A stretch of DNA of 60,584 bases from Methylococcaceae bacterium (GTDB taxonomy: Bacteria; Pseudomonadota; Gammaproteobacteria; Methylococcales; Methylococcaceae), in contig CADDZF010000003.1 of NCBI GenBank assembly GCA_902812445.1, forward strand, positions 1 to 60,584, read 5' to 3'. Position 1 is the stretch's first letter. Every line of letters starts with the position of its first letter. Below are positions 15,414 to 24,210 of the stretch, one piece after another. A program made the position numbers and the translations under genes. A model generated the notes under the pieces. That model had not been told where the DNA came from and did not search any database. It was given only the letters and a program-made list of their open reading frames with translations.

Positions 15414-16226
15414 ATGCATGAAATAAAGCCTGATGTGCCAGCGGGTGGCTGGAGCCGCGCAAACCTTAAGCACGCGTTCAATATAGCGATCATCATCGCC
15501 CTCATGGCCGTTGGATTACTCGTTTTTGATGCCCCGTTGCAGGACTGGCTGATACACGGTCAGCTTATCAAAGCCCGGCTTGCTGAATGGGGCACGGCGG
15601 CGCCCGCGATATTTAGCTTGGGCGTTGCCTTGCTGACGGCCATCGGCATGCCGAGGCTGGTTTTATGCTCGATCGGCGGGCTTGCGTTCGGGGCGTGGGG
15701 AATCATCTGGAACCAACTCGGCACGCTGGCGGGATCTTATATCGCATTTCTGTTGGTGCGCTGGGGCGGGCGCGAGATAATCCTGCGCAAGTATCCCAAG
15801 CTCGACCGGTTTTCTAAGCGTATCGAGCAGCGCGGGGTCTTTGCGGTGCTGCTCATACGCCAGATGCCAATGAACGGCTTTTACAATAATGTGTTGCTCG
15901 GATTGACCGCTGTGACCCACCGCGATTTCCTGCTCGGCAGCTTCTTGGGTTTTCTACCGCTGGGAGTGGCTGCAACCTTGGTCGGTGCCGGCATGATTCA
16001 AACCAAGGCCGTGCATCTGATGCAGCACGTTTTGGTGGCGGCGCTGTGCGCGCTCGTGCTGGGTTTCTTGTTGAAATGGATGCTGCATTCGCCGCGCTCT
16101 CCAATTGCGAGATCGCCGAATCCAGAACTCGTCCTGGCTGATGACTTAGCAACCGCGGCGCCTCGAGCCTGCAACGCCGAAGACATGCCGGAGGAGAACC
16201 GCAACATGGCTTTTAGAGCAGACTGA
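15414..16226 (+). CDS. VTT/TVP38-family (SNARE-associated) inner-membrane protein
   Basis: From ATG 15414 the protein has about 270 residues with around five to six hydrophobic segments. It carries the VTT (DedA/TVP38-like) core: FSLGVALLTAIGMPRLVLCSIGGLAFGAWGIIWNQLGTLAGSYIAFLL, then RFSKRIEQRGVFAVLLIRQMP, NNVLLGLTAV and GSFLGFLPLGVAATLVGAG. Relatives act in membrane lipid transport or envelope stability; the substrate is unknown. TTG 15399 would add five residues. The C-terminal ~50 residues after the last helix are low-complexity. The gene ends 14 nt inside the convergent DUF5063 gene, and upstream of it lies an AT-rich stretch (15285-15335) shared with the divergent yezD gene. Confidence 0.8.
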   Translation: MHEIKPDVPAGGWSRANLKHAFNIAIIIALMAVGLLVFDAPLQDWLIHGQLIKARLAEWGTAAPAIFSLGVALLTAIGMPRLVLCSIGGLAFGAWGIIWNQLGTLAGSYIAFLLVRWGGREIILRKYPKLDRFSKRIEQRGVFAVLLIRQMPMNGFYNNVLLGLTAVTHRDFLLGSFLGFLPLGVAATLVGAGMIQTKAVHLMQHVLVAALCALVLGFLLKWMLHSPRSPIARSPNPELVLADDLATAAPRACNAEDMPEENRNMAFRAD

Positions 16227-16686
16227 GCCGTCGCAGCGCGTTGTCGAGATGCTGCTTCCAGTGAATTTTGTAGCCCGTCGTCCATATTTTAATGGCGGCT
16301 TTTTCGCGCCTCGGCCCTAGCCGATAAAGCTTGAAACCTCTCTTGAGCTCAAAATAGATATCGGTCAAATCATCTGCCAGACTGCCGCTCATGAGGCCGT
16401 CGACGGTCGTCAAGTCGGATATCGACCAATATTCATCGTGCGAGCCGAGATAGTGCTTTAGGCGACAAAAAAGGTCGAAGCGTTCATCCAGGTTGTTCAA
16501 GACGCGATAGCCATGGGGAAAGCCGAGCGCGCCTAATTCGATCATGCTCGTCCGCAGTACGGGCAACGTTTTTGCCAAGCTACTCAGCCATCGATTATTA
16601 GCAAACTCATCGATTTTTTCGATCAAGCTACAAAACTCCTGGGCGGCTTCGACAAACTCGGCAACGTACTTCAATTTATCAACCAT
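16213..16686 (-). CDS. DUF5063 domain protein
   Basis: From ATG 16686 the protein has 157 residues and is predicted all-helical and cytoplasmic: KYVAEFVEAAQEFCSLIEKIDEF at the N-terminus, AKTLPVLRTSMIELG in the middle, then DEYWSISDLTTVDGLMSGSLADDLTDIYFELKRG and WTTGYKIHWKQHLDNALRRL at the C-terminus. This is the DUF5063 pattern, a family of unknown function. The frame is open upstream to 16836, but those 50 residues are low-quality and overlap the rubredoxin gene. It is downstream of rubredoxin on the same strand. Confidence 0.75.
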   Translation of the reverse strand: MVDKLKYVAEFVEAAQEFCSLIEKIDEFANNRWLSSLAKTLPVLRTSMIELGALGFPHGYRVLNNLDERFDLFCRLKHYLGSHDEYWSISDLTTVDGLMSGSLADDLTDIYFELKRGFKLYRLGPRREKAAIKIWTTGYKIHWKQHLDNALRRLSLL

Positions 16687-16760
16687 AAGGCTTTCGCCGA
16701 TACAACGTGTTTTACTAAGTCTAGTCAAGGGGGGTCTGTTTGAGGCGGTGAGGCTCTGCC

Positions 16761-17018
16761 TTAGGCGCCGGTTCCCGGCTCGTCCGCTTCGTGCGCTGGC
16801 GAAAACGCAGCCTCCGGTTCCGGCTGTGGGGTGCAAAAAACCACCGCTTCGAAATCTTCCTTCATCGCTCCGCAGTCAGGACAGCGCCAATTTACGGGAA
16901 CGCATTGCCAGGCGGTTCCCGGCAGAAGGCCCGAATCTTGGTGTCCACGCGTAGGATCGTAGATGAAGCCGCATGGAATACACAGGTAATAAAGACTGCC
17001 CTTTATCGCTCCATTCAT
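16761..17018 (-). CDS. Rubredoxin
   Basis: The 85-residue protein carries one iron held by four cysteines: C13 and C16 in CIPCGFIYD, and C46 and C49 in WRCPDCGAMKEDFE, with an extra Cys at 39 where VP follows. It is a small one-electron carrier in the cytoplasm, used for oxygenases, NO or peroxide reduction. The C-terminal ~25 residues (after EAVVF) are acidic and Pro/Ala-rich, longer than usual. The redox partner is not next door. The neighbours are thiD on one side, divergent, and the DUF5063 gene downstream. Confidence 0.95.
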   Translation of the reverse strand: MNGAIKGSLYYLCIPCGFIYDPTRGHQDSGLLPGTAWQCVPVNWRCPDCGAMKEDFEAVVFCTPQPEPEAAFSPAHEADEPGTGA

Positions 17019-17079
17019 GATAGGGTGCCACCTTTTACATTTCGATCAGGCCTGTCGTGGAGCTTCATCCAATAGCATC

Positions 17080-17865
17080 ATGAACGATCCACTGCCCATC
17101 GTATTGAGTCTATCCGGCCATGATCCGAGCGGAGGCGCCGGGATTCAGGCGGATATCGAAACGCTGAGCCGGTTCAATTGCCGGCCCTGCACCGTGATTA
17201 CTGCATTGACCGTACAAGATACGCAAAACGTACAAAAAGTCATCCCGCAGCGTGCCAGCGACTTCTATGCCGCGGCCCGAGCCATCTTGGACGATATGCC
17301 GGTCGCCGCCATCAAGATCGGCCTGCTAGGCAGCGCCGAGCTGGTGGCGGGATTGCACCGTCTGTTGAGCGAATTTCCCGCCATACCGGTCGTGTTCGAC
17401 CCTATTCTAGAGGCTGGGGGCGGCGCTGAGCTGGCTGACCGCGCACTGATTCGCGCGATGGCCTCACACTTGCTTCCCCACACCACCATTGTGACTCCCA
17501 ACAGTCATGAAGCGCGCAAGCTGGCCCCCGGCAGGACGGATTTGGACGCATGCGCGCAGCATATGCTGGCGTCCGGCTGCCAATACGTTTTAATCACCGG
17601 CACCCACGAAGATAGCGTGCAGGTCATCAATCGTCTGTATGCTCTCGACCGCAGCGAGAGTCACCGCTTTGAACGCTTGCCGCACAGCTATCATGGCTCG
17701 GGGTGCACCTTGGCGTCGGCCATCGCCGGCGGTCTGGCGTGGGGACGCGGCGTTCCCGCCGCCGTACTCGAAGCCCTAGCCTTCACTTGGCGCTCGCTCA
17801 AAGCCGGCGGTTGCCCCGGTCGGGGACAGTATTTGCCGAATCGGTTTTTCTCCGCGAACGAATGA
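17080..17865 (+). CDS. thiD: Hydroxymethylpyrimidine/phosphomethylpyrimidine kinase
   Basis: ThiD makes hydroxymethylpyrimidine pyrophosphate for thiamine synthesis. The 261-residue protein from ATG 17080 shows VLSLSGHDPSGGAGIQADIETL at the start, QDTQNV, a FDPILEAGGGAEL loop, TPNSHEARKL, the anion hole GTH and HGSGCTLASAIAGGLAWG, which holds the catalytic Asp/Gly-Cys region. Its TGA (17863-17865) overlaps the thiE start, so thiD and thiE are translationally coupled. No TPP riboswitch consensus is visible upstream, so this pair may be constitutive or controlled otherwise. Confidence 0.95.
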   Translation: MNDPLPIVLSLSGHDPSGGAGIQADIETLSRFNCRPCTVITALTVQDTQNVQKVIPQRASDFYAAARAILDDMPVAAIKIGLLGSAELVAGLHRLLSEFPAIPVVFDPILEAGGGAELADRALIRAMASHLLPHTTIVTPNSHEARKLAPGRTDLDACAQHMLASGCQYVLITGTHEDSVQVINRLYALDRSESHRFERLPHSYHGSGCTLASAIAGGLAWGRGVPAAVLEALAFTWRSLKAGGCPGRGQYLPNRFFSANE

Positions 17866-18509
17866 TGAGCGTCCGCTTTCCGTCTTCTGGACTGTATGCC
17901 GTTACCCCGGATGCGGGCGCTCCTCCCGAGCGGCTCGTACAAGCGGTGCGCGCGGCCATCCGGGGCGGCGCGGCCGCCGTACAGTATCGCGCCAAAACGG
18001 CCGAATGCCGCACGGAGACCGCGCAGTGGCTGCTGGACCTCTGCCAGGCCGCCAACGTGCCTTTGATCATCAACGATGACGTCGACCTGGCGGCAGAAAT
18101 AGGCGCGGACGGCGTGCACCTCGGCCGCTACGACTGTAGTCTCGCCAAAGCCAGGCACCTGCTCGGTCCGGAGCCAATCATCGGCATTTCCTGTTACGAC
18201 TCGCTCGGGCGGGCGAACGAGGCGGCAGCTCAAGGCGCCAGCTATGTGGCTTTCGGCCGGTTTTTTGAGTCTGCGACCAAGCCGGATGCTGCCCCCGCCA
18301 GACTGGAGACTTTGCGCGAGGCGAAGAAAATCCTGCGCATTCCCATCGTGGCGATTGGCGGCGTGACGCCCGACAATGGTAAAGCGCTGCTCGAGGCGGG
18401 AGCCGATGTGCTCGCCGCTGTCGGCGCGATATTCGGTGCGGCGGATGTCGAGTTGGCTGCCCGGCGCTTCCACACCCTCTGCAATCCGTGTCGCCATTTG
18501 TTGCGCTGA
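17862..18509 (+). CDS. thiE: Thiamine phosphate synthase
   Basis: ThiE joins hydroxymethylpyrimidine diphosphate and thiazole phosphate to thiamine phosphate. The 215-residue TIM barrel starts MMSVRFPSSGLYAVTPD at ATG 17862 (overlap with the thiD stop). Family signatures are AVQYRAKTAE, INDDVDLAAEIGADGVHLG, IIGISCYDSL, YVAFGRFFESATK, PIVAIGGVTPDNG and VLAAVGAIFGA. Active-site Arg and Lys in QYRAKT are present. A longer in-frame extension back to 17703 overlaps thiD and is not a real start. It is the second gene of the thiD-thiE pair. Confidence 0.95.
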   Translation: MMSVRFPSSGLYAVTPDAGAPPERLVQAVRAAIRGGAAAVQYRAKTAECRTETAQWLLDLCQAANVPLIINDDVDLAAEIGADGVHLGRYDCSLAKARHLLGPEPIIGISCYDSLGRANEAAAQGASYVAFGRFFESATKPDAAPARLETLREAKKILRIPIVAIGGVTPDNGKALLEAGADVLAAVGAIFGAADVELAARRFHTLCNPCRHLLR

Positions 18510-18547
18510 GACGGAAGGGCGGTCTAGATGTTGGCGGGCCTGTTGTC

Positions 18548-18553
18548 TATAAT
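18548..18553 (+). promoter_or_regulatory. Candidate -10 box for aceE
   Basis: A perfect TATAAT lies 58-64 nt upstream of the aceE ATG. The -35 region at the right spacing (TAGATG) is weak. It is the only good -10 in the thiE-aceE gap, so a promoter here is likely though not certain. Confidence 0.4.
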
Positions 18554-18611
18554 CAAGCGCTTCTTGCGAGCATACTGATCGCCCATTAAGGTATTCTGAT
18601 AGGTATTTCCG

Positions 18612-21296
18612 ATGGTTGCAGTGAATCCGACGTCCTTTCAACCTCTCGACAAGAACGACCTCGACCCGGAGGAAACGCACGAATGGCTCGATGCGTTGGA
18701 AGCCGTGATCGGTGCCGAAGGGATCGAGCGCGCCCACTACCTGATCGAACGACTAGTCGACAAGGCGCGGAGATCGGGCGCCAATCTGCCTTATTCGGCC
18801 AATACCGCCTACATCAACACCATACCGCCGCATATGGAAGCCCGTTCGCCAGGCGATGCCGGTCTGGAACAGCGTATCCGTTCCTACGTTCGCTGGAACG
18901 CCATGGCGATGGTCTTGCAAGCCAACCACAAATCAACCGAATACGGCGGCCATATCGGTAGCTTCGCCTCGTCGGCCACCCTCTACGATGTCGGCTTCAA
19001 TCATTTTTTCCATGCCCCGAACAAGCAGCACGGCGGCGACCTCGTCTACTTCCAGGGCCATTCATCGCCTGGCATCTATGCGCGCGCCTTTCTGGAAGGA
19101 CGGCTAACCGAGGAACAGTTGCAGAAATTCCGCGCCGAAGTGGGGGGCGGTGGTCTTTCCTCCTATCCCCACCCCTGGCTGATGCCGGACTTCTGGCAGT
19201 TCCCGACCGTGTCGATGGGGCTCGGGCCGATCATGGCGATCTATCAGGCCCGCTTCATGAAGTACTTGCAGGACCGCGGTATCCTGCATACCGGCGGGCG
19301 GAAGGTATGGGCCTTCATGGGAGACGGTGAAATGGACGAGCCGGAATCCATGGGCGCCATCGGTCTTGCGGGGCGCGAGAGACTCGACAACCTGATTTTC
19401 GTCATCAACTGCAATTTGCAGCGGCTGGACGGCCCGGTGCGCGGCGACGGCAAGATCATCCAGGAGCTGGAAGCGGGTTTTCGCGGATCGGGCTGGAACG
19501 TCATCAAGGTGATCTGGGGCTCTTACTGGGATCCCTTGCTGGCCAAGGACACCAAGGGGCTGCTGCAGCGGCGCATGGAAGAAGCGGTCGACGGCGAGTA
19601 CCAGAACTACAAGGCCAAGGGCGGTGCCTACACGCGCAAGCATTTCTTCGGCAAGTATCCAGAGCTGCTGGAAATGGTCGCCAATATGTCGGACGAAGAC
19701 ATCTGGCGGCTGAACCGCGGCGGCCATGATCCGCACAAGGTCTACGCCGCCTATGCCGCCGCAGTCAGGCATGAAGGGCAGCCGACGGTAATTCTGGCCA
19801 AGACGGTCAAGGGTTATGGTCTCGGCCAAGCCGGAGGGGAAGGCAAGAACATTACCCACCAGCATAAAAAGATGACCGAAGAAGCGCTGAAAGCGTTTCG
19901 CGACCGTTTCAACATCCCGGTTGCGGACGACAAGCTCGCCGATGCGCCGTTCTGCAAGCCGCCAGAGGACAGTCCGGAAATGCGCTACCTCCACGAGAGA
20001 CGGCAGGCGCTCGGCGGTTATCTTCCAGTCCGGCGGAAAGATGCAGCTCTGCTGCAGGTGCCCGATCTCAGCATCTTCGAAACGCTGCTAAAAAGCAGCG
20101 AAGACCGGGAGCTGTCGACCACCATGGCGTTCGTCCGCATCCTGAGCGCTCTGCTGCGTGATAAAAAGCTCGGCAAGTACGTCGTGCCGATCATTCCTGA
20201 TGAAGCGCGCACCTTCGGGATGGAAGGCTTGTTCCGTCAGTACAGCATTTATTCCTCGGTCGGCCAGTTGTATGAGCCCGAAGACGCCGACCAGATCATG
20301 TATTACCGTGAAGACAAGACCGGCCAGATTCTGGAGGAAGGCATCACCGAGGCGGGCGCGATGTGCTCATGGATCGCCGCGGGTACCGCTTACAGCAACC
20401 ATAACGTACAGATGATCCCGTTCTATGCGTTTTATTCCATGTTCGGCTTCCAGCGTATCGGTGATTTCATCTGGGCGGCTGGAGACAGTCAGGCGCGCGG
20501 TTTCCTGATGGGCGCGACCGCCGGGCGCACCACGCTGGCCGGCGAAGGCTTGCAGCACCAGGATGGGCATAGTCATCTTGCAGCATCGACCGTTCCGAAC
20601 TGCATCGCCTACGATCCCGGTTTTGCTTACGAGCTGGCGGTCATCATCCATGACGGGCTGCGACGGATGTACCAGGAAGGCGAAAATATCTTCTACTACA
20701 TCACCGTGATGAACGAGAACTATCGTCATCCTGAAATGCCGCCAAACGCGCGCGATGGCATTATCAAGGGCATGTACCGGATCAAGGATGGTGGCGATGC
20801 GGCGATCGTGCAGATCTTGGGCAGCGGAACGATTCTGCGAGAGGCCCTGTTCGCCGCCAAGCTGCTGGAAGATGATTTCGGCGTGGTGGCCAACGTATGG
20901 AGCGTAACCAGTTACAAGGAATTGCGCCGCGAAGGTCTGCATAAGGAGCGCTGGAATCTCTTGCACCCCGATCGGCCCCGCCAAGTGAGTTATGTGGAGG
21001 AGTGCCTGTCCGCCTGCGCCGGTCCGATCGTCGCCGCAACCGACTACATGAAGATCGTCGCCGATCAGATCCGGCCGTTCGTGCGGAGAAACTATACCGT
21101 TTTGGGAACCGATGGTTTTGGCCGCAGCGACAGCCGCAAGCAATTGCGCTACTTCTTTGAGGTCGATCGCCACTATATCGCCGTGGCGGCCCTGAAAGCG
21201 CTGGCCGATGACGGCAAAGTGGGCGCTGAGCGAGTGGTGCAGGCGATCGCGCAATACGGTATCGATCCAGAGAAAGCCGATCCGGTTACCGTCTGA
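18612..21296 (+). CDS. aceE: Pyruvate dehydrogenase E1 component, homodimeric type
   Basis: The 894-residue E1 decarboxylates pyruvate with thiamine diphosphate and acetylates the E2 lipoyl group. Length and sequence fit the AceE family of gammaproteobacteria: QANHKSTEYGGHIGSFAS near residue 100, the TPP fold GDGEMDEPESMGAIGLAGRE with the closing NCNLQRLDGPVRG, KTVKGYGLG, and the second half PDEARTFGMEGLFR, LAGEGLQHQDGHSH, YVEECLSACAGPIV and GTDGFGRSDSR. ATG 18612 is close to a GGTATTTCC-type weak ribosome site. aceF follows after 21 nt; the three PDH genes form one operon, upstream of which thiD-thiE, makers of its cofactor, lie. Confidence 0.97.
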   Translation: MVAVNPTSFQPLDKNDLDPEETHEWLDALEAVIGAEGIERAHYLIERLVDKARRSGANLPYSANTAYINTIPPHMEARSPGDAGLEQRIRSYVRWNAMAMVLQANHKSTEYGGHIGSFASSATLYDVGFNHFFHAPNKQHGGDLVYFQGHSSPGIYARAFLEGRLTEEQLQKFRAEVGGGGLSSYPHPWLMPDFWQFPTVSMGLGPIMAIYQARFMKYLQDRGILHTGGRKVWAFMGDGEMDEPESMGAIGLAGRERLDNLIFVINCNLQRLDGPVRGDGKIIQELEAGFRGSGWNVIKVIWGSYWDPLLAKDTKGLLQRRMEEAVDGEYQNYKAKGGAYTRKHFFGKYPELLEMVANMSDEDIWRLNRGGHDPHKVYAAYAAAVRHEGQPTVILAKTVKGYGLGQAGGEGKNITHQHKKMTEEALKAFRDRFNIPVADDKLADAPFCKPPEDSPEMRYLHERRQALGGYLPVRRKDAALLQVPDLSIFETLLKSSEDRELSTTMAFVRILSALLRDKKLGKYVVPIIPDEARTFGMEGLFRQYSIYSSVGQLYEPEDADQIMYYREDKTGQILEEGITEAGAMCSWIAAGTAYSNHNVQMIPFYAFYSMFGFQRIGDFIWAAGDSQARGFLMGATAGRTTLAGEGLQHQDGHSHLAASTVPNCIAYDPGFAYELAVIIHDGLRRMYQEGENIFYYITVMNENYRHPEMPPNARDGIIKGMYRIKDGGDAAIVQILGSGTILREALFAAKLLEDDFGVVANVWSVTSYKELRREGLHKERWNLLHPDRPRQVSYVEECLSACAGPIVAATDYMKIVADQIRPFVRRNYTVLGTDGFGRSDSRKQLRYFFEVDRHYIAVAALKALADDGKVGAERVVQAIAQYGIDPEKADPVTV

Positions 21297-21317
21297 GCAC
21301 TGGCTCAAGGACACAGC

Positions 21318-22655
21318 ATGGCGTTAGAAAAAGAGGTCGTGGTTCCCGATATTGGCGGTTTTCAAGACGTTGAAGTCATCGAGGTGCTGGTCAAGCCGGG
21401 CGATCAAGTCAAAGCGGAAGAATCTCTGATCACCTTGGAGAGCGACAAGGCCGCCATGGAGATCCCGGCGCCTTTTGCGGGCACCGTGAAAGAGCTCAAA
21501 ATCGCAACTGGCGGTAAAGTAAGCAAAGGCTCGCCCATTCTGACGATGGAGGTAGCGGAAGAACCGGCGAAGAACGAGCAACAGGCGGCTTTTAAGACCG
21601 ACCGGGATGAAGCCGAGGCCTCTCGGGAGGTCGCGGAACAACAGCCCGCGGAAAAACGGCCGGAGAAGCCGGCTGCAGCACCATCGACCGCGCCTCCGAC
21701 GCCGCCTCCCGTGACCGAGCCAGCGGCTGTGCAGGAGGACGTTCCACAGGCCGGCGAAAAGCCTCATGCCAGCCCGTCCGTGCGGCGTTTCGCTCGCGAG
21801 CTGGGGGTGGATGTGAGCAATATCCGGGGCAGCGGCCGGAAAGGACGAATTCTCAAGGAAGACGTGCAGGCATTCGTCAAGATCAATCTGCAAAGAGCGC
21901 AAAAATCGACGGCTGCGTTGGCCCTTCCGGAACTGCCCGAAATCGATTTCAGCCAGTTCGGAGCAATCGAAACCCAGCCCCTCTCGCGCATCAAAAAGCT
22001 GACCGCGGTCAATCTGCACCGCAGTTGGATCACTATCCCGCACGTCACCCAGCACGATGAAGCCGACATCACCGAGCTGGAGCATTTCCGCCAGTCGCTG
22101 AAGAGCGAGGCGGAGGACCAAGGCGTCAAGCTGACGTTTCTGCCCCTCTTGATGAAAGCTGTCGTGGCGACGCTCCAGGCGTTTCCGGGCTTCAACGCGT
22201 CCCTTGCCAATGGGGGCGAGGACCTGATCATCAAAAAGTACTACCACATCGGCGTTGCGGTAGATACAGCGGACGGGCTGGTGGTGCCGGTAGTGCGAGA
22301 TGCCGATAAAAAAGGCGTGTTCGAGCTGGCGAAAGAACTTGCCGACGTGAGCGCGCGGACGCGCAGCAAGCGGCTCAGAAATACCGAGCTGCAGGGTGCT
22401 TCATTCAGTATTTCCAGCCTGGGTGGGATCAGCGGCACCGCATTTACACCGATTATCAATCCGCCCGAAGTGGCCATCCTCGGCGTTTCCCGCGCCAAGA
22501 CGCAGCCGGTTTACCGAGATGGACAGTTCGTGCCGCGGCTGGTATTGCCATTTTCATTGTCTTACGATCATCGCGCTATCGACGGCGCCGAAGCGGCCCG
22601 CTTTTCCGCCTATCTCGGAAAAATGCTCGAAGACCTGCGACGGCTTCTGGTGTGA
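21318..22655 (+). CDS. aceF: Pyruvate dehydrogenase E2, dihydrolipoamide acetyltransferase
   Basis: The 445-residue E2 transfers acetyl from lipoate to CoA. It has one N-terminal lipoyl domain with the target Lys in ESDKAAMEIP (K44), a Pro/Ala/Glu-rich flexible linker (about 85-150), a peripheral subunit-binding domain (SPSVRRFARELGVDVSNIRGSG) and a catalytic core with HVTQHDEADITELE, INPPEVAILGV and the active-site HRAIDGAEAARF. Only one lipoyl domain is present, against three in the E. coli protein. Ribosome site AAGGA precedes ATG 21318. The gene is 62 nt upstream of lpd. Confidence 0.97.
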   Translation: MALEKEVVVPDIGGFQDVEVIEVLVKPGDQVKAEESLITLESDKAAMEIPAPFAGTVKELKIATGGKVSKGSPILTMEVAEEPAKNEQQAAFKTDRDEAEASREVAEQQPAEKRPEKPAAAPSTAPPTPPPVTEPAAVQEDVPQAGEKPHASPSVRRFARELGVDVSNIRGSGRKGRILKEDVQAFVKINLQRAQKSTAALALPELPEIDFSQFGAIETQPLSRIKKLTAVNLHRSWITIPHVTQHDEADITELEHFRQSLKSEAEDQGVKLTFLPLLMKAVVATLQAFPGFNASLANGGEDLIIKKYYHIGVAVDTADGLVVPVVRDADKKGVFELAKELADVSARTRSKRLRNTELQGASFSISSLGGISGTAFTPIINPPEVAILGVSRAKTQPVYRDGQFVPRLVLPFSLSYDHRAIDGAEAARFSAYLGKMLEDLRRLLV

Positions 22656-22717
22656 CGAGGCTGTGTGGGGCAATTTGACGCGAAAGACGACTGAGCAAAT
22701 GGAGGATCGATAAAATC

Positions 22718-24157
22718 ATGTCTGCATCGCCGCCGCAAACCAGCGCGAATTCTGATTTACACGCCGAGGTTCTGGTGCTCGGAGCCGGGCCCGGTGGATA
22801 TACGGCTGCTTTTCGCGCCGCCGATCTCGGTAAGCGAGTCGTTCTGGTTGAGCGTTATCCGACTCTGGGGGGCGTCTGCTTGAACGTCGGCTGCATTCCG
22901 TCCAAGGCGCTGCTGCACCTGGCTAAAGTCATTCATGAGGCGGAAGAATGCTCTGCCTTTGGCGTGAAATTCGGCAAACCGGAAGTGGTGTTGAACGATA
23001 TCCGCGTCTGGAGAGATCAGGTAGTCGGTACGTTGACCTCAGGTCTCGCCGCGCTGGTCAAGCAGCGCAAGGTCACGGTCGTGCAGGGCCATGCCAAGTT
23101 CATATCCGATAAGGTGGTTCAGGTCGAAAGTGGCGGGAGCAGCCGGAATGTGTCGTTCGAGAACGCGATCATCGCGGCCGGCTCGCAGTCCAGCAAGATT
23201 CCGGGCTTTCCCTATGACGATCCGCGTGTCATGGATTCGACCGACGCGCTGGCGCTGCAAGATATACCGAAAAGACTGCTCATCGTCGGCGGCGGCATCA
23301 TCGGACTGGAGATGGCGACGGTTTATCAAGCCCTGGGTTCTGCCATCACCGTCGTTGAACTGATGGATCAGCTCATCCCCGGTTGTGATCAGGACCTCGT
23401 CAAGCCGCTGCATCAGCGCATCAAAAAGCAATATGAGAACATCTATCTCAAAACCAAGGTCAGCAGAATCGAAGCGCGCTCCGAAGGCCTACGGGCGTTT
23501 TTCGAAGGCGAAGGCGCGCCCGAATCCGACTCGTTCGACCGCGTGCTAGTCGCGGTGGGACGCAAACCGAACGGCCGCTTGATCGGTGCCGAGGCAGCGG
23601 GTATTCAGATCAATGACGCCGGCTTTATTCCGGTCGATCACAAACAGCGCACCAACGTGCCGCATATCTACGCCATCGGCGACATCGTGGGCAATCCGAT
23701 GCTGGCGCACAAGGCGACCCATGAAGGCAAGGTGGCGGCCGAGGTGATCGCCGGCCTGCCCACCGCTTTTCAGGCGCTGGGCATCCCTTCAGTCGCCTAT
23801 ACCGATCCCGAAATCGCTTGGATGGGCCTGACAGAAACGCAAGCCCGATCGCAGGGCATCGAGTATGCAAAGGCGGTGTTCCCCTGGGCGGCGAGTGGAC
23901 GCTCGCTGGGAATAGGCCGCAAGGAAGGCCTGACCAAGATCCTGTGCGACAAAAATAGCAAACGGATTGTGGGCGCCGGCATTACCGGCAGCAATGCCGG
24001 AGAGCTCATCGCAGAGACCATGCTGGCCCTGGAAATGGGTGCCGATGCCGAAGACGTCGGCTTGACTATCCATCCGCATCCGACCTTGTCCGAAACGGTC
24101 GCGTTTGCCGCCGAGATGATCGAAGGCACGATCACCGACCTCTACGTGAAAAAGTGA
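22718..24157 (+). CDS. lpd: Dihydrolipoyl dehydrogenase (E3)
   Basis: This FAD-dependent disulfide reductase reoxidises lipoate in the PDH complex and likely also in 2-oxoglutarate dehydrogenase. The 479-residue protein shows the FAD-binding VLGAGPGGYTAAFRAADLG, the redox pair GGVCLNVGCIPSK, the NAD site IVGGGIIGLEMA, the FAD Asp motif HIYAIGDIVG and the catalytic His in HPHPTLSETV. GGAGG precedes ATG 22718. It closes the aceE-aceF-lpd operon. The N-terminal ~15 residues before VLVLG are slightly longer than usual. Confidence 0.97.
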   Translation: MSASPPQTSANSDLHAEVLVLGAGPGGYTAAFRAADLGKRVVLVERYPTLGGVCLNVGCIPSKALLHLAKVIHEAEECSAFGVKFGKPEVVLNDIRVWRDQVVGTLTSGLAALVKQRKVTVVQGHAKFISDKVVQVESGGSSRNVSFENAIIAAGSQSSKIPGFPYDDPRVMDSTDALALQDIPKRLLIVGGGIIGLEMATVYQALGSAITVVELMDQLIPGCDQDLVKPLHQRIKKQYENIYLKTKVSRIEARSEGLRAFFEGEGAPESDSFDRVLVAVGRKPNGRLIGAEAAGIQINDAGFIPVDHKQRTNVPHIYAIGDIVGNPMLAHKATHEGKVAAEVIAGLPTAFQALGIPSVAYTDPEIAWMGLTETQARSQGIEYAKAVFPWAASGRSLGIGRKEGLTKILCDKNSKRIVGAGITGSNAGELIAETMLALEMGADAEDVGLTIHPHPTLSETVAFAAEMIEGTITDLYVKK

Positions 24158-24210
24158 GAGGTTGATCGGCAACGCGGGCGAGGCTTGAAGGCGGGCGGTG
24201 AGTTCACGAT

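Noticed and set aside
16687-16836. N-terminal extension of the DUF5063 protein to 16836
   Set aside because: The 50 extra residues overlap rubredoxin and are low-complexity Arg/Ser/Pro, unlike the helical family start.
17019-17079. TPP riboswitch upstream of thiD
   Set aside because: The conserved CTGAGA and ACCTGA-type core sequences were looked for and not found.
17703-17861. Extended start for thiE
   Set aside because: It lies inside thiD in another frame and does not match the ThiE N-terminus.
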